A DNA stretch of 23,471 nt from Thioalkalivibrio sp. (GTDB lineage: Bacteria; Pseudomonadota; Gammaproteobacteria; Ectothiorhodospirales; Ectothiorhodospiraceae), in contig JAGTVE010000071.1 in assembly GCA_018224485.1 (NCBI GenBank), forward strand, positions 1 through 23,471. Reading direction: 5' to 3'. Positions 7,519-14,099 of the stretch are shown piece by piece. Position numbers and translations under genes: made by a program. Position 1 is the stretch's first letter. Each line of letters starts with the position of its first letter. The notes beneath the pieces are model-generated. The model had not been told where the DNA came from. It was given only the letters and a program-made list of their open reading frames with translations, and did not search any database.

Positions 7519-8711
7519 GCGGTAATCCTATGTCTTTCTGTCTTTTCGATCAGTTCCAGCACGATGTCGGACACCGTGTCGGCGATCTCGACCGCCTGCG
7601 CGTCGTTGATGATCAGGGGCGGGAGCAGGCGGACCACACGTTCCGCGGTGACGTTGATCAGCAGACCCCGGTCCAGGGCGGCGCGCACGAGGTCGCCGGC
7701 CGGCCGGTCCAGCTCGATGCCGAGCATCAGACCCCGGCCGCGGATCTCCACGACCTCGCGCCGGTCGCCGAGCCGTTCTTCGAAGAGTCGCAGCAGTTGG
7801 TCACCCAGCCGAGTGGCCTCCTCGCGCAGCGCCTCGGCCTGCATCACGTCCAGGACGCTCAGCGCAGCGCGGCAGGCCAGAGGATTCCCGCCGAAGGTGG
7901 TTCCGTGGCTGCCAGGGGTGAAGAGGTCCACCGCGCGGCCGGCGACCAGGCTGGCGCCGATGGGCACACCGTTACCCAGGCCCTTGGCCAGGCTGAGCAC
8001 GTCGGGCAGCATCTCCTCGTGCTGAAAGGCGAACCATCGCCCGGTGCGCCCGATCCCGGCCTGCACCTCGTCGAGCATCAGTAGCCAGTCGTTCCCGGTT
8101 GCAAGCGCGCGAAGGTCGCGCAGGTAGCCGTCCGGCGGAACGCGGATTCCGCCCTCGCCGGTGATCGGCTCGACCAGGATCGCGGCGACCTCCGGGTCGT
8201 TGCGGTACTCGGCGACTGCGGTCGAATCGCCGAACGGGACCCGGACGAAGCCCTCGAGCAGGGGCTCGAAGCCGTGCTGTATGCGGGCATTTCCGGTGGC
8301 CGTCAGCGTAGCCATCGTGCGTCCGTGAAAGCTGCCCTCCATCACGATGATCTTCGGCCGCTCGATGCCGCGGCGGTGTCCGTGCAGTCGCGCGAGCTTG
8401 ATCGCGGCCTCGTTGGCCTCGGCGCCAGAGTTGCAGAAGAAGACCTGGTCCATTCCCGAGAGTGCGCTGAGTCGGCGCGCGAGTTTCTCCTGCAGCGGGA
8501 TCCGGTAGAGGTTGGAGGTATGTATCAGCGTGTGCGCCTGGTCCGCGACGGCGGCCGCGATCTTCGGGTGGGCATGCCCGAGCCCACAGACGGCAATGCC
8601 CGAAAGGGCGTCCAGGTAACGGTGACCCTCGGTGTCCCACAGCCACGCGCCCTCGCCGCGCTCGAAGGCGACGGGTAGACGGTTGTAGGTGTTCTGAAGG
8701 GTATCAGCCAT
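7515..8711 (-). CDS. argD: Acetylornithine aminotransferase (PLP-dependent, class III)
   Basis: The product is 398 residues from the ATG at 8711, which has GGAG eight bases upstream; the open frame runs 17 codons further back without a better site. It catalyses transamination between N-acetylglutamate semialdehyde and N-acetylornithine, and in many bacteria also the equivalent succinyl-diaminopimelate step of lysine synthesis. The phosphate-binding NSGAEAN (94-100), the LDEVQ PLP aspartate region (213-217) and the Schiff-base lysine in LAKGLGNGVPIGA (Lys243) are all present. It is the first gene of an argD-argF pair overlapping by 4 bases, downstream of sodB with two hairpins in the 105-base gap. 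Adjacency to argF favours ArgD over a catabolic AstC or a GABA transaminase. Confidence 0.94.
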   Translation of the reverse strand: MADTLQNTYNRLPVAFERGEGAWLWDTEGHRYLDALSGIAVCGLGHAHPKIAAAVADQAHTLIHTSNLYRIPLQEKLARRLSALSGMDQVFFCNSGAEANEAAIKLARLHGHRRGIERPKIIVMEGSFHGRTMATLTATGNARIQHGFEPLLEGFVRVPFGDSTAVAEYRNDPEVAAILVEPITGEGGIRVPPDGYLRDLRALATGNDWLLMLDEVQAGIGRTGRWFAFQHEEMLPDVLSLAKGLGNGVPIGASLVAGRAVDLFTPGSHGTTFGGNPLACRAALSVLDVMQAEALREEATRLGDQLLRLFEERLGDRREVVEIRGRGLMLGIELDRPAGDLVRAALDRGLLINVTAERVVRLLPPLIINDAQAVEIADTVSDIVLELIEKTERHRITA

Positions 8712-8733
8712 CGCGAAGTCTCCGAATTGAAGA

Positions 8734-8768
8734 GGGCCGGTGACGCCGTTCAGACGCCGCACCGGCCC
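8734..8768. repeat. Inverted repeat in the argD leader/promoter region
   Basis: GGGCCGGTG (8734-8742) is exactly reverse-complementary to CACCGGCCC (8760-8768), with a 17-base spacer. It lies 23-57 bases upstream of the argD start and just past the sodB terminator hairpin. It could be a leader hairpin or an operator; nothing further can be read from it. Confidence 0.45.
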
Positions 8769-8773
8769 CTCGG

Positions 8774-8797
8774 GGAGACACGACCGTCCGTGTCTCC
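8774..8797 (-). terminator. Hairpin downstream of sodB
   Basis: GGAGACACG (8774-8782) and CGTGTCTCC (8789-8797) form a perfect 9-bp stem around a 6-base loop, 20 bases past the sodB stop. The position suits the sodB transcript end, but no T-run follows on the minus strand. Confidence 0.5.
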
Positions 8798-8816
8798 ATG
8801 CCTGCCGATTGTCGGT

Positions 8817-9398
8817 CTATTTCATCTGGCTGGCAACGAAGTCCCAGTTGACCACGTTCCAGAAGCCTTCCAGGTACTTGGGTCGCAGATTGCGGTAGTC
8901 GATGTAGTAGGCGTGTTCCCACACGTCCGCGGTCAGCAGCGGCGTCTTGCCGTCGCGCAGCGGATTTCCGGCATTCGAGGTATTCACGATCTCCAGCGAA
9001 CCGTCGGGATTCTGCACCAGCCAGGTCCAGCCGGAGCCGAAGTTGTTCGCGCCCATCTCATTGAATTTTTCCTTGAAGGCGGCGACAGAGCCGAAGGTGG
9101 AACTGATGGCGTCGGCCAGTTTGCCGGCGGGCTCACCGCCGCTGTTGGGGCCCATGCAGTTGAAGTAGAAGGTGTGATTCCACACCTGCGCGCCATTGTT
9201 GAAGATGCCGCCGGACGGCGCCTTCTCGACAATCTCTTCCAGGGTGGCATTCTCGAATGCGCTGCCCGGCAGCAGACCGTTGAGCTTGGTCACGTAGGTC
9301 GCATGGTGCTTGTCGTGGTGAAACTCCAGGGTCTCCGCAGAGATATGCGGTTCCAGTGCATTCTTCTCATAGGGCAGTGCGGGCAGTTCGTGTGCCAT
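8817..9398 (-). CDS. sodB: Superoxide dismutase, iron type
   Basis: The product is 193 residues with no signal peptide, so it is a cytoplasmic enzyme converting superoxide to hydrogen peroxide and oxygen. The four metal ligands are visible: His27 in EFHHDKHH, His75 in QVWNHTFY, and Asp158 and His162 in DVWEHAYY. Gln71 in NNGAQVWNH is the second-sphere glutamine typical of Fe-SOD; Mn-SODs usually place this Gln elsewhere. The ATG at 9398 has a strong AAGGAGA ribosome binding site. A longer open frame upstream is non-coding leader and contains the promoter described separately. It is divergent from the DASS transporter and upstream of argD on the same strand. Confidence 0.96.
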   Translation of the reverse strand: MAHELPALPYEKNALEPHISAETLEFHHDKHHATYVTKLNGLLPGSAFENATLEEIVEKAPSGGIFNNGAQVWNHTFYFNCMGPNSGGEPAGKLADAISSTFGSVAAFKEKFNEMGANNFGSGWTWLVQNPDGSLEIVNTSNAGNPLRDGKTPLLTADVWEHAYYIDYRNLRPKYLEGFWNVVNWDFVASQMK

Positions 9399-9419
9399 GC
9401 GGGATCTCCTTGACGGTAT

Positions 9420-9435
9420 CTGCGAGGCTTCGCAG
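9420..9435 (-). promoter_or_regulatory. Leader hairpin in sodB 5' UTR
   Basis: CTGCGA (9420-9425) pairs with TCGCAG (9430-9435) across a 4-base loop. It lies between the proposed sodB promoter and the ribosome binding site, ending 22 bases before the ATG. It may affect message stability or translation. Confidence 0.4.
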
Positions 9436-9453
9436 GGGTTTGGGGGACCCGGA

Positions 9454-9482
9454 AAGATAGACATACGCCTCCCCGGATGCAA
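9454..9482 (-). promoter_or_regulatory. Sigma-70 promoter for sodB
   Basis: On the minus strand TTGCAT (9482-9477) and TATCTT (9459-9454) are separated by exactly 17 bases, a good -35/-10 pair. It sits about 55 bases upstream of the sodB ATG, giving a leader of roughly 50 bases. Confidence 0.55.
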
Positions 9483-9731
9483 TTCCCGACGTAATCGTTC
9501 AGCGTTAACGGAGTCTCCCACGACTGCGTCGGGTGACGAAACGCGCGGGAACAATCGCTTATCATGCCACGTGTCCCAGGCCGAAGCGTCGGAGCCCCCC
9601 TTGAACCCGCAGCCTTGTCAGCATGCCGGTGCATCCGCGTTGCCTCCTGCGTGGCGTACGCGGAGCCCCGCGGGTGACCGGCATCTCCGGCATCCCAGCC
9701 TCCTCGATCGCCGCGCCGGCCGCGTCACGCA

Positions 9732-11213
9732 ATGACCGCCTCGACCCGTCCGGAACGGCAGGCCCCCACGGTAGGCGACGTCCTGGCACGGGTGGGCCGC
9801 TGGTTGGGACCGCTGTTGTTCGTGTTCTTCGTCCTGGTGCCGCCACCGGGCGGGTTCGAGCAGGAGGCGTGGCGGGTCCTCGGACTGACCCTGTTCATGG
9901 CCATCTGGTGGGTGACCGAGGCCGCTCCGATCCCGGTCACCGCGGGCCTGCCCGTTGCGACACTGCCGGTGCTCGGCGTGGTGCCGATGGCGGAGGCCAC
10001 CGCCCCCTATGCCAATCCGCTGATCTTCCTCTTTGTAGGTGGTTTTGCGGTGGCCCTGGCGGTACAGCGTTGGAACCTGCATCGCCGCGTGGCGCTGGCG
10101 GTCCTGGAATTCTCGGGAAGCCGATTGGACCGGCTGATCGGCGGCTTCATGCTGGCCACCGCCGGGCTCAGCATGTGGGTCAGCAACACGGCCACCGCGG
10201 CGCTGATGTTGCCGATCGCGTTGTCCGTGCTCGCCCTGGTGGAAACGGACACACAGACCCGCGAGGCCGGGTCGCGGCCCGCGCTGGCGCTGCTGCTCGG
10301 GATCGCCTTTGCGGCGAACATCGGCGGGATGGCGACGCTGATCGGGTCACCGCCGAATGCGCTGACCGCCGCCTTTCTGAACGAGCGCTACGATATGGAG
10401 ATCGGTTTCGTGCAGTGGCTGATGATGGGCCTGCCCATCTCCGCCTCGCTGATCCTTTTCACCTGGTGGTCGCTGACGCACTGGGTGTTCAGTGTGCACC
10501 GCATCCGCCTCGCGGGGCTCGACGATCTCCTGTCCAGCCAGCGGGAGGATCTCGGTGGCTGGACCTCGGCCGAGCGGCGCGTGGCGGGCGTGTTTCTCAC
10601 GGTGGCGCTGGCATGGCTGTTTCGGCCACTGCTCAACGAGCTGTTTCCGATCGAACTTACCGACGCGGGCATCGCGGTCCTGGGGGCGGCCGCCCTGTTC
10701 ATTCTTCCGTCGGGACGCCCCGAACAGCGCTACCTCCTGGTCTGGGAGAATACCCGGGACCTTCCTTGGGGCGTCCTGGTGCTGGTCGGCGGCGGCCTGA
10801 GTCTCGGTTCCGCAATCGAGACCAGCGGCCTCGCCGCGCTGGCGGCACAGACCCTAGACGCCACCGTGCAACTGCCGTTCTGGATCCTGGCCGTCGGCGT
10901 GATCCTGCTGACCATGACCCTGAGCCACGTCACCAGCAACACCGCGACCACCGCGACCCTGCTACCGCTGGTTGCGGCACTGGCGGTGCAGGCGGATGCC
11001 TCGCCGCTGCTCCTCGCCGTGCCCGTGGCGCTGGCGGCCTCGGCCGCCTTCATGCTGCCGGTTGCGACCCCTCCGAATGCGATCATCTTTGGCAGCGACC
11101 GGTTGAGCGTACTCGACATGGTCCGGGGCGGAGCGTTGCCCAGCCTCGCGTCGGTGCTGCTGCTGATCCCGGTTGCACTCTTCTGGGTCGGTCTGGTGCT
11201 GGGACCCGGCTGA
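9732..11213 (+). CDS. DASS-family (SLC13) sodium-coupled anion/dicarboxylate transporter
   Basis: The product is 493 residues and highly hydrophobic, with about 11-12 membrane segments. The family signatures occur twice, as expected from its inverted-repeat fold: SNTAT at 151-155 with GSPPN at 205-209, and a second SNTATTAT near residue 397 with ATPPNAIIFGS near 450. These motifs form the sodium and substrate-carboxylate sites in VcINDY-type transporters. Substrates in the family include succinate, malate, citrate and sulfate; the sequence does not settle which applies here. An in-frame stop at 9675 leaves the ATG at 9732 as the only ATG start. No Shine-Dalgarno sequence is obvious. It is followed after 5 bases by an unknown membrane-protein gene, suggesting an operon. 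Confidence 0.9.
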   Translation: MTASTRPERQAPTVGDVLARVGRWLGPLLFVFFVLVPPPGGFEQEAWRVLGLTLFMAIWWVTEAAPIPVTAGLPVATLPVLGVVPMAEATAPYANPLIFLFVGGFAVALAVQRWNLHRRVALAVLEFSGSRLDRLIGGFMLATAGLSMWVSNTATAALMLPIALSVLALVETDTQTREAGSRPALALLLGIAFAANIGGMATLIGSPPNALTAAFLNERYDMEIGFVQWLMMGLPISASLILFTWWSLTHWVFSVHRIRLAGLDDLLSSQREDLGGWTSAERRVAGVFLTVALAWLFRPLLNELFPIELTDAGIAVLGAAALFILPSGRPEQRYLLVWENTRDLPWGVLVLVGGGLSLGSAIETSGLAALAAQTLDATVQLPFWILAVGVILLTMTLSHVTSNTATTATLLPLVAALAVQADASPLLLAVPVALAASAAFMLPVATPPNAIIFGSDRLSVLDMVRGGALPSLASVLLLIPVALFWVGLVLGPG

Positions 11214-11218
11214 CCGCG

Positions 11219-12043
11219 ATGGCAGCGACCTCCAGTGCACCGGCCATGCGCTCGGCACTCAACGACATGCTCTGGCTGCTGCCCGTGCCTTTGTTGCTGG
11301 TGGTGCTGAGCCGCGTCGGGGTCCTGCTGACGGATGCCGCGGTCGTCGGCATCGTGCTGGGACTGGCGCTGTTCATGACGTCGGGCATCTGGCTGCGGTC
11401 GGTGGTGCGCAGGCGGATCTTTCTTGCCGGGGCGCTTCGTGCAGACAGCCCGTGGTACCGGCACTTGCGCGGCGGAGCGCTGATGGCGCTGGTCGCCCTG
11501 GGGGGCGCGATCCCCCTGGCGGCGATCCTGGTGGTCGCGACCGCCCGGGTGGACGGTCCGCAGTTGTTGCTCGGGATGGTGCTGAACGTGCCGGTGCTGG
11601 TGCTGCTGAGGGGGTTCTGGAGCCGACGGATCGCAGGCCATGCGGTCCCGCGGTTCCGGGCGATGCTCGCGTTGCGTCTGGCGCTGGCGGTCAACCTCGG
11701 ATTGCTGTTCCTCGCGCTGGCGGCCGCGGCGCTGTTCCGGACCTACCCGAACCTCTCCGGGCTGACGCTGGCGGAGGCGGTATTGTCCGAGGCTGGTCGC
11801 CAGGAGGCCGCAAGCGAACTGCTGCAGGCGCTGATGCAGCTGGCGGCGTCGAAGGACGCGATCGCCTGGTGGCTGGGACAGCAGGTCCTGCCCGGAGTGA
11901 TCGAGCCGGGTCTACAGCTCGCCGGCTGGATGGTGCTCGTGGCAACCGATGTACTGGTGCTATGGTCCTATCTGTTGATATGCGCCTCGGCGCTTACACT
12001 GGTGCACTGGCGCGCGTGGCATCCCGGGAGCCCTACCGAATGA
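11219..12043 (+). CDS. Polytopic membrane protein of unknown function
   Basis: The product is 274 residues from the ATG at 11219, five bases after the transporter stop; a longer open frame upstream is the shadow of the transporter. Hydrophobic stretches suggest about six membrane helices (roughly 17-36, 38-55, 88-107, 115-131, 150-170, 235-262). A less hydrophobic section at about 172-232, containing LSGLTLAEAVLSEAGRQEA, separates the last two and may be a soluble loop. Basic clusters (VVRRR, RGFWSRR) alternate with the helices as in a genuine membrane protein. I do not recognise the family. The stop overlaps the next gene by 4 bases (ATGA), so the two are probably translated together and may work as a complex. 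Confidence 0.75.
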   Translation: MAATSSAPAMRSALNDMLWLLPVPLLLVVLSRVGVLLTDAAVVGIVLGLALFMTSGIWLRSVVRRRIFLAGALRADSPWYRHLRGGALMALVALGGAIPLAAILVVATARVDGPQLLLGMVLNVPVLVLLRGFWSRRIAGHAVPRFRAMLALRLALAVNLGLLFLALAAAALFRTYPNLSGLTLAEAVLSEAGRQEAASELLQALMQLAASKDAIAWWLGQQVLPGVIEPGLQLAGWMVLVATDVLVLWSYLLICASALTLVHWRAWHPGSPTE

Positions 12044-13155
12044 ACATGCATACGCAAACTCGCGGCATCGCCGGCAACGCGGCCCGGGCGCTTGGCCTGG
12101 TGCTGGCACTGGCGCTGCTGACGGCCCTGGTGATCGATCAGCGCCCGTGGGACCGTCTGCTCGCGTCGGATTCCCGGGTCGGCGTCGTGATCGAGGGTCA
12201 GCGCTTTCAGCTCGCCGCGGAGGATGCCGGCATTGTCGAGCAACGTGCGGCCGGGCATGCGGACCGCGGAGCCGCCGAGGCCAGCGACGCAGCCGCCCGG
12301 CTGGTTTCGGCCGAGCTCGACGTGCTGTTCGAGCGGCTGTCGGCGCGCGTGCCGGCCTATGCGGACTGGTACTTCTCGCTGCGCGGCGAGTACACGCGCC
12401 TCTGGCTGCTCGTCCTGCGCTGGGGCGGGCTCCTCACCGCGGATCCGGTTGTCTACAAGGGGGTGGAGCTCGTGTTCGCCGGCGACGAGCTGGCCGGACA
12501 GATCGGCGCGATCGAGGGCCGGGTGGCGGGCCTGCTCGCGGGGCGCGCGCGCGAGTTGCGGACCGCCTGGATCGAGGAATTGCTGGGAATGTCCGGAGAG
12601 CATCGGGCAGAGAGTGCGCCGGGAGCTCCCGCGACGGTGGTGGTGCTCGACGACCTGGTGGCGGAGTTTGGCGGTCACGGCGGCAGCGAATTCCTCACCC
12701 GTCTGTCGGCGAGTTCGGCCGGAGCGGCATCTGCCGGGGCCTTGGGACCGCTGACGGCGCGCCTCGCACTGCGTTCCTCTGCGGCCGCAGCCGGCGGAAG
12801 ATCACTGGCACTGAAGGGCGCGGGGCGCGGCGCGGCGAAGGCCGGGAGCGCGGGCGTCGGGATACTGGGGTGCGCTGCATCCGGCCCCGCAGCCTGGGCG
12901 TGTGCGCTGGCGGTGGGTGGGGCCGCCTGGCTGGCCACCGACTGGGCGCTGCTCTCTGCGGACGAGTGGCGCAACCGGGACGCACTGATCGCCGATTGGG
13001 AGCAGCGGCTCGCGTTGCTGCGTGCGGAGCTCGAACAGAGTCTGCTCGAGCACTACGGCCAGGCCATCGAGGCCTGGCACGAGGGCATGCGCCTGGAGGT
13101 CGAGCGCAGCTTCTCCCCGCTCGACTCCGTGCGCGGCCGGGCCCCTAGCCGTTAA
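12040..13155 (+). CDS. Membrane-anchored protein of unknown function with Gly/Ala-rich hydrophobic stretch
   Basis: The product is 371 residues. The start ATG at 12040 overlaps the stop of the preceding gene (ATGA), with GGGAG nearby. An N-terminal hydrophobic helix at about 15-32 is followed by a predicted extracytoplasmic part with long Ala/Leu-rich helical stretches (about 60-105 and 150-185). Residues 225-300 are rich in Gly, Ala and Ser and end in a hydrophobic hairpin-like stretch (GVGILGCAASGPAAWACALA, about 272-291). Residues 305-355 look like a charged amphipathic helix (DWEQRLALLRAELEQSLLEH). This layout would suit a membrane-inserting or membrane-deforming protein, but that is speculation. 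I do not recognise the family. Its stop interleaves with that of the convergent amidohydrolase. Confidence 0.75.
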   Translation: MNMHTQTRGIAGNAARALGLVLALALLTALVIDQRPWDRLLASDSRVGVVIEGQRFQLAAEDAGIVEQRAAGHADRGAAEASDAAARLVSAELDVLFERLSARVPAYADWYFSLRGEYTRLWLLVLRWGGLLTADPVVYKGVELVFAGDELAGQIGAIEGRVAGLLAGRARELRTAWIEELLGMSGEHRAESAPGAPATVVVLDDLVAEFGGHGGSEFLTRLSASSAGAASAGALGPLTARLALRSSAAAAGGRSLALKGAGRGAAKAGSAGVGILGCAASGPAAWACALAVGGAAWLATDWALLSADEWRNRDALIADWEQRLALLRAELEQSLLEHYGQAIEAWHEGMRLEVERSFSPLDSVRGRAPSR

Positions 13156-13997
13156 TCCGCGAACACACGCCGTGCGTTGCCATAGGCGATCCGCTCGGCG
13201 ACATCAGGCGGCAACTGGTCCAGCCAGGCCCTGATGTCGGATACGTGTTGGTCGAGTTCAGACCAGCGGCGGGCGCTGAAGGTGTCGGCCCCGATCAGAA
13301 AGCGGCCGGCGTGAGTGATCAGCAGGTCCTGCCAATCCAGCGGCATGAGGCCGTTGGCGAGCAGCCGTTCGCTGCGCATCGACAGATCCACATGCAGACG
13401 TGGGTAGCGCTTCAGGTAGTCCGCGATCAGCGGTGGGTGCGGGAAGGTGCCGGCATGTGCCCATAGGACGACGGCATCGGGCTCGATCTCGTACGCGCGG
13501 TCGATCACCGCCGGGTCGCCGTGAATCATCACCGGCAGTCCGCGTTCGCGGCCGATCGAGACCAGCGCGGCGAAGACCGGCGAGTGCCGATCGTCCGCGA
13601 ACAGGTGCAGCTCGCCGATCCCTCGCCAGGAGCCGGTTGCAAGGCCTTCATCCAGCCGTTCCCGCACCCACTCCGGGAGATCCCTCTCGTGCATCCAGGT
13701 GCCCTTCTGCGCGCGGGTCCGGTAGACCCCGAGAAACGGCAGGATCACCTCCGGCGCGGCGCCCATCGCGGTCTCGACCAGATCACGGTCATGGGTGATG
13801 ATCACCGCGCGCTCGACCCCGGCCTCCTCGAGGGTGGCACCAATGCGCTCCGGGGGCACGGCGTCGACATGCGGCGCGTTGTAATGCAGATGGGCGTCGA
13901 ACAGCGGGCCGTCGTAGGCGGCGGCGGTGGCAGCGATTACCAACAGGGCAGTGGACGTGATGCCGTGCATCGCCCAACGGATCCACTTGGATGGCAT
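13152..13997 (-). CDS. Exported metal-dependent amidohydrolase (amidohydrolase-2-like)
   Basis: The product is 281 residues from the ATG at 13997, preceded by CAGGAG. Residues 1-28 form a signal peptide (basic start, hydrophobic core, TAAAYDG), so the enzyme is probably periplasmic. The mature protein follows a TIM-barrel amidohydrolase pattern: DAHLHY with the HxH metal pair (His36, His38), IGELHLF, VMIHGD, VLWAHAGTFPHP and a final FLIGADTF metal aspartate. The C-terminus has YGNARRVF, common in the amidohydrolase-2 group. These enzymes hydrolyse C-N bonds or decarboxylate small cyclic acids; the substrate here is unknown. The family is usually cytoplasmic, so export is notable. It lies 100 bases downstream of the sulfatase-like gene and overlaps the convergent unknown gene by 3 bases. 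Confidence 0.85.
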   Translation of the reverse strand: MPSKWIRWAMHGITSTALLVIAATAAAYDGPLFDAHLHYNAPHVDAVPPERIGATLEEAGVERAVIITHDRDLVETAMGAAPEVILPFLGVYRTRAQKGTWMHERDLPEWVRERLDEGLATGSWRGIGELHLFADDRHSPVFAALVSIGRERGLPVMIHGDPAVIDRAYEIEPDAVVLWAHAGTFPHPPLIADYLKRYPRLHVDLSMRSERLLANGLMPLDWQDLLITHAGRFLIGADTFSARRWSELDQHVSDIRAWLDQLPPDVAERIAYGNARRVFAD

Positions 13998-14034
13998 GGC
14001 TTGCTCCTGATGTGTAGCGTGCAAATCGTGCATT

Positions 14035-14061
14035 TCTCCCCTCCGCACGCGGGAGAGGGGG
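14035..14061. repeat. Degenerate intergenic inverted repeat
   Basis: TCTCCC (14035-14040) pairs with GGGAGA (14051-14056), and in an alternative fold CCCCTC (14038-14043) pairs with GAGGGG (14055-14060). It resembles the pyrimidine/purine intergenic palindromes that are dispersed in many high-GC gammaproteobacterial genomes. Only one copy is visible here, so repeat status is an inference. Confidence 0.3.
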
Positions 14062-14073
14062 ATTTTCACCGTA

Positions 14074-14099
14074 AGGGGTGGCACTGGGCCATGACCCCT
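14074..14099 (-). terminator. Hairpin at the 3' end of the sulfatase-like gene
   Basis: AGGGGT (14074-14079) pairs with ACCCCT (14094-14099), immediately at the TAG stop of the sulfatase-like gene, with an inner GGC/GCC pair. No T-run follows in the minus direction, so it is a weak terminator candidate. Confidence 0.35.

Larger units (their letters stand above)
9399..9731. other. Divergent intergenic region sodB / DASS transporter
   Basis: This 333-base stretch holds the sodB leader, its hairpin and its promoter at the left. Rightward, a lone TATCAT at 9560-9565 could be a -10 for the transporter but has no good -35 at 17 bases. The remaining part, about 9570-9731, is GC-rich and shows no gene, RNA or repeat that I can support. 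An in-frame TGA at 9675 limits how far the transporter could be extended. Confidence 0.5.

Noticed and set aside
6454..8025. 523-residue plus-strand frame opposite argF and argD
   Set aside because: It is antisense to two well-conserved enzymes and matches no recognisable domain.
9623..11218. Long plus-strand frame upstream of the unknown membrane protein
   Set aside because: It runs in a different frame across the DASS transporter and has the Arg/Gly/Pro-rich composition of a shadow. Only the part from 11219 looks like a real membrane protein.
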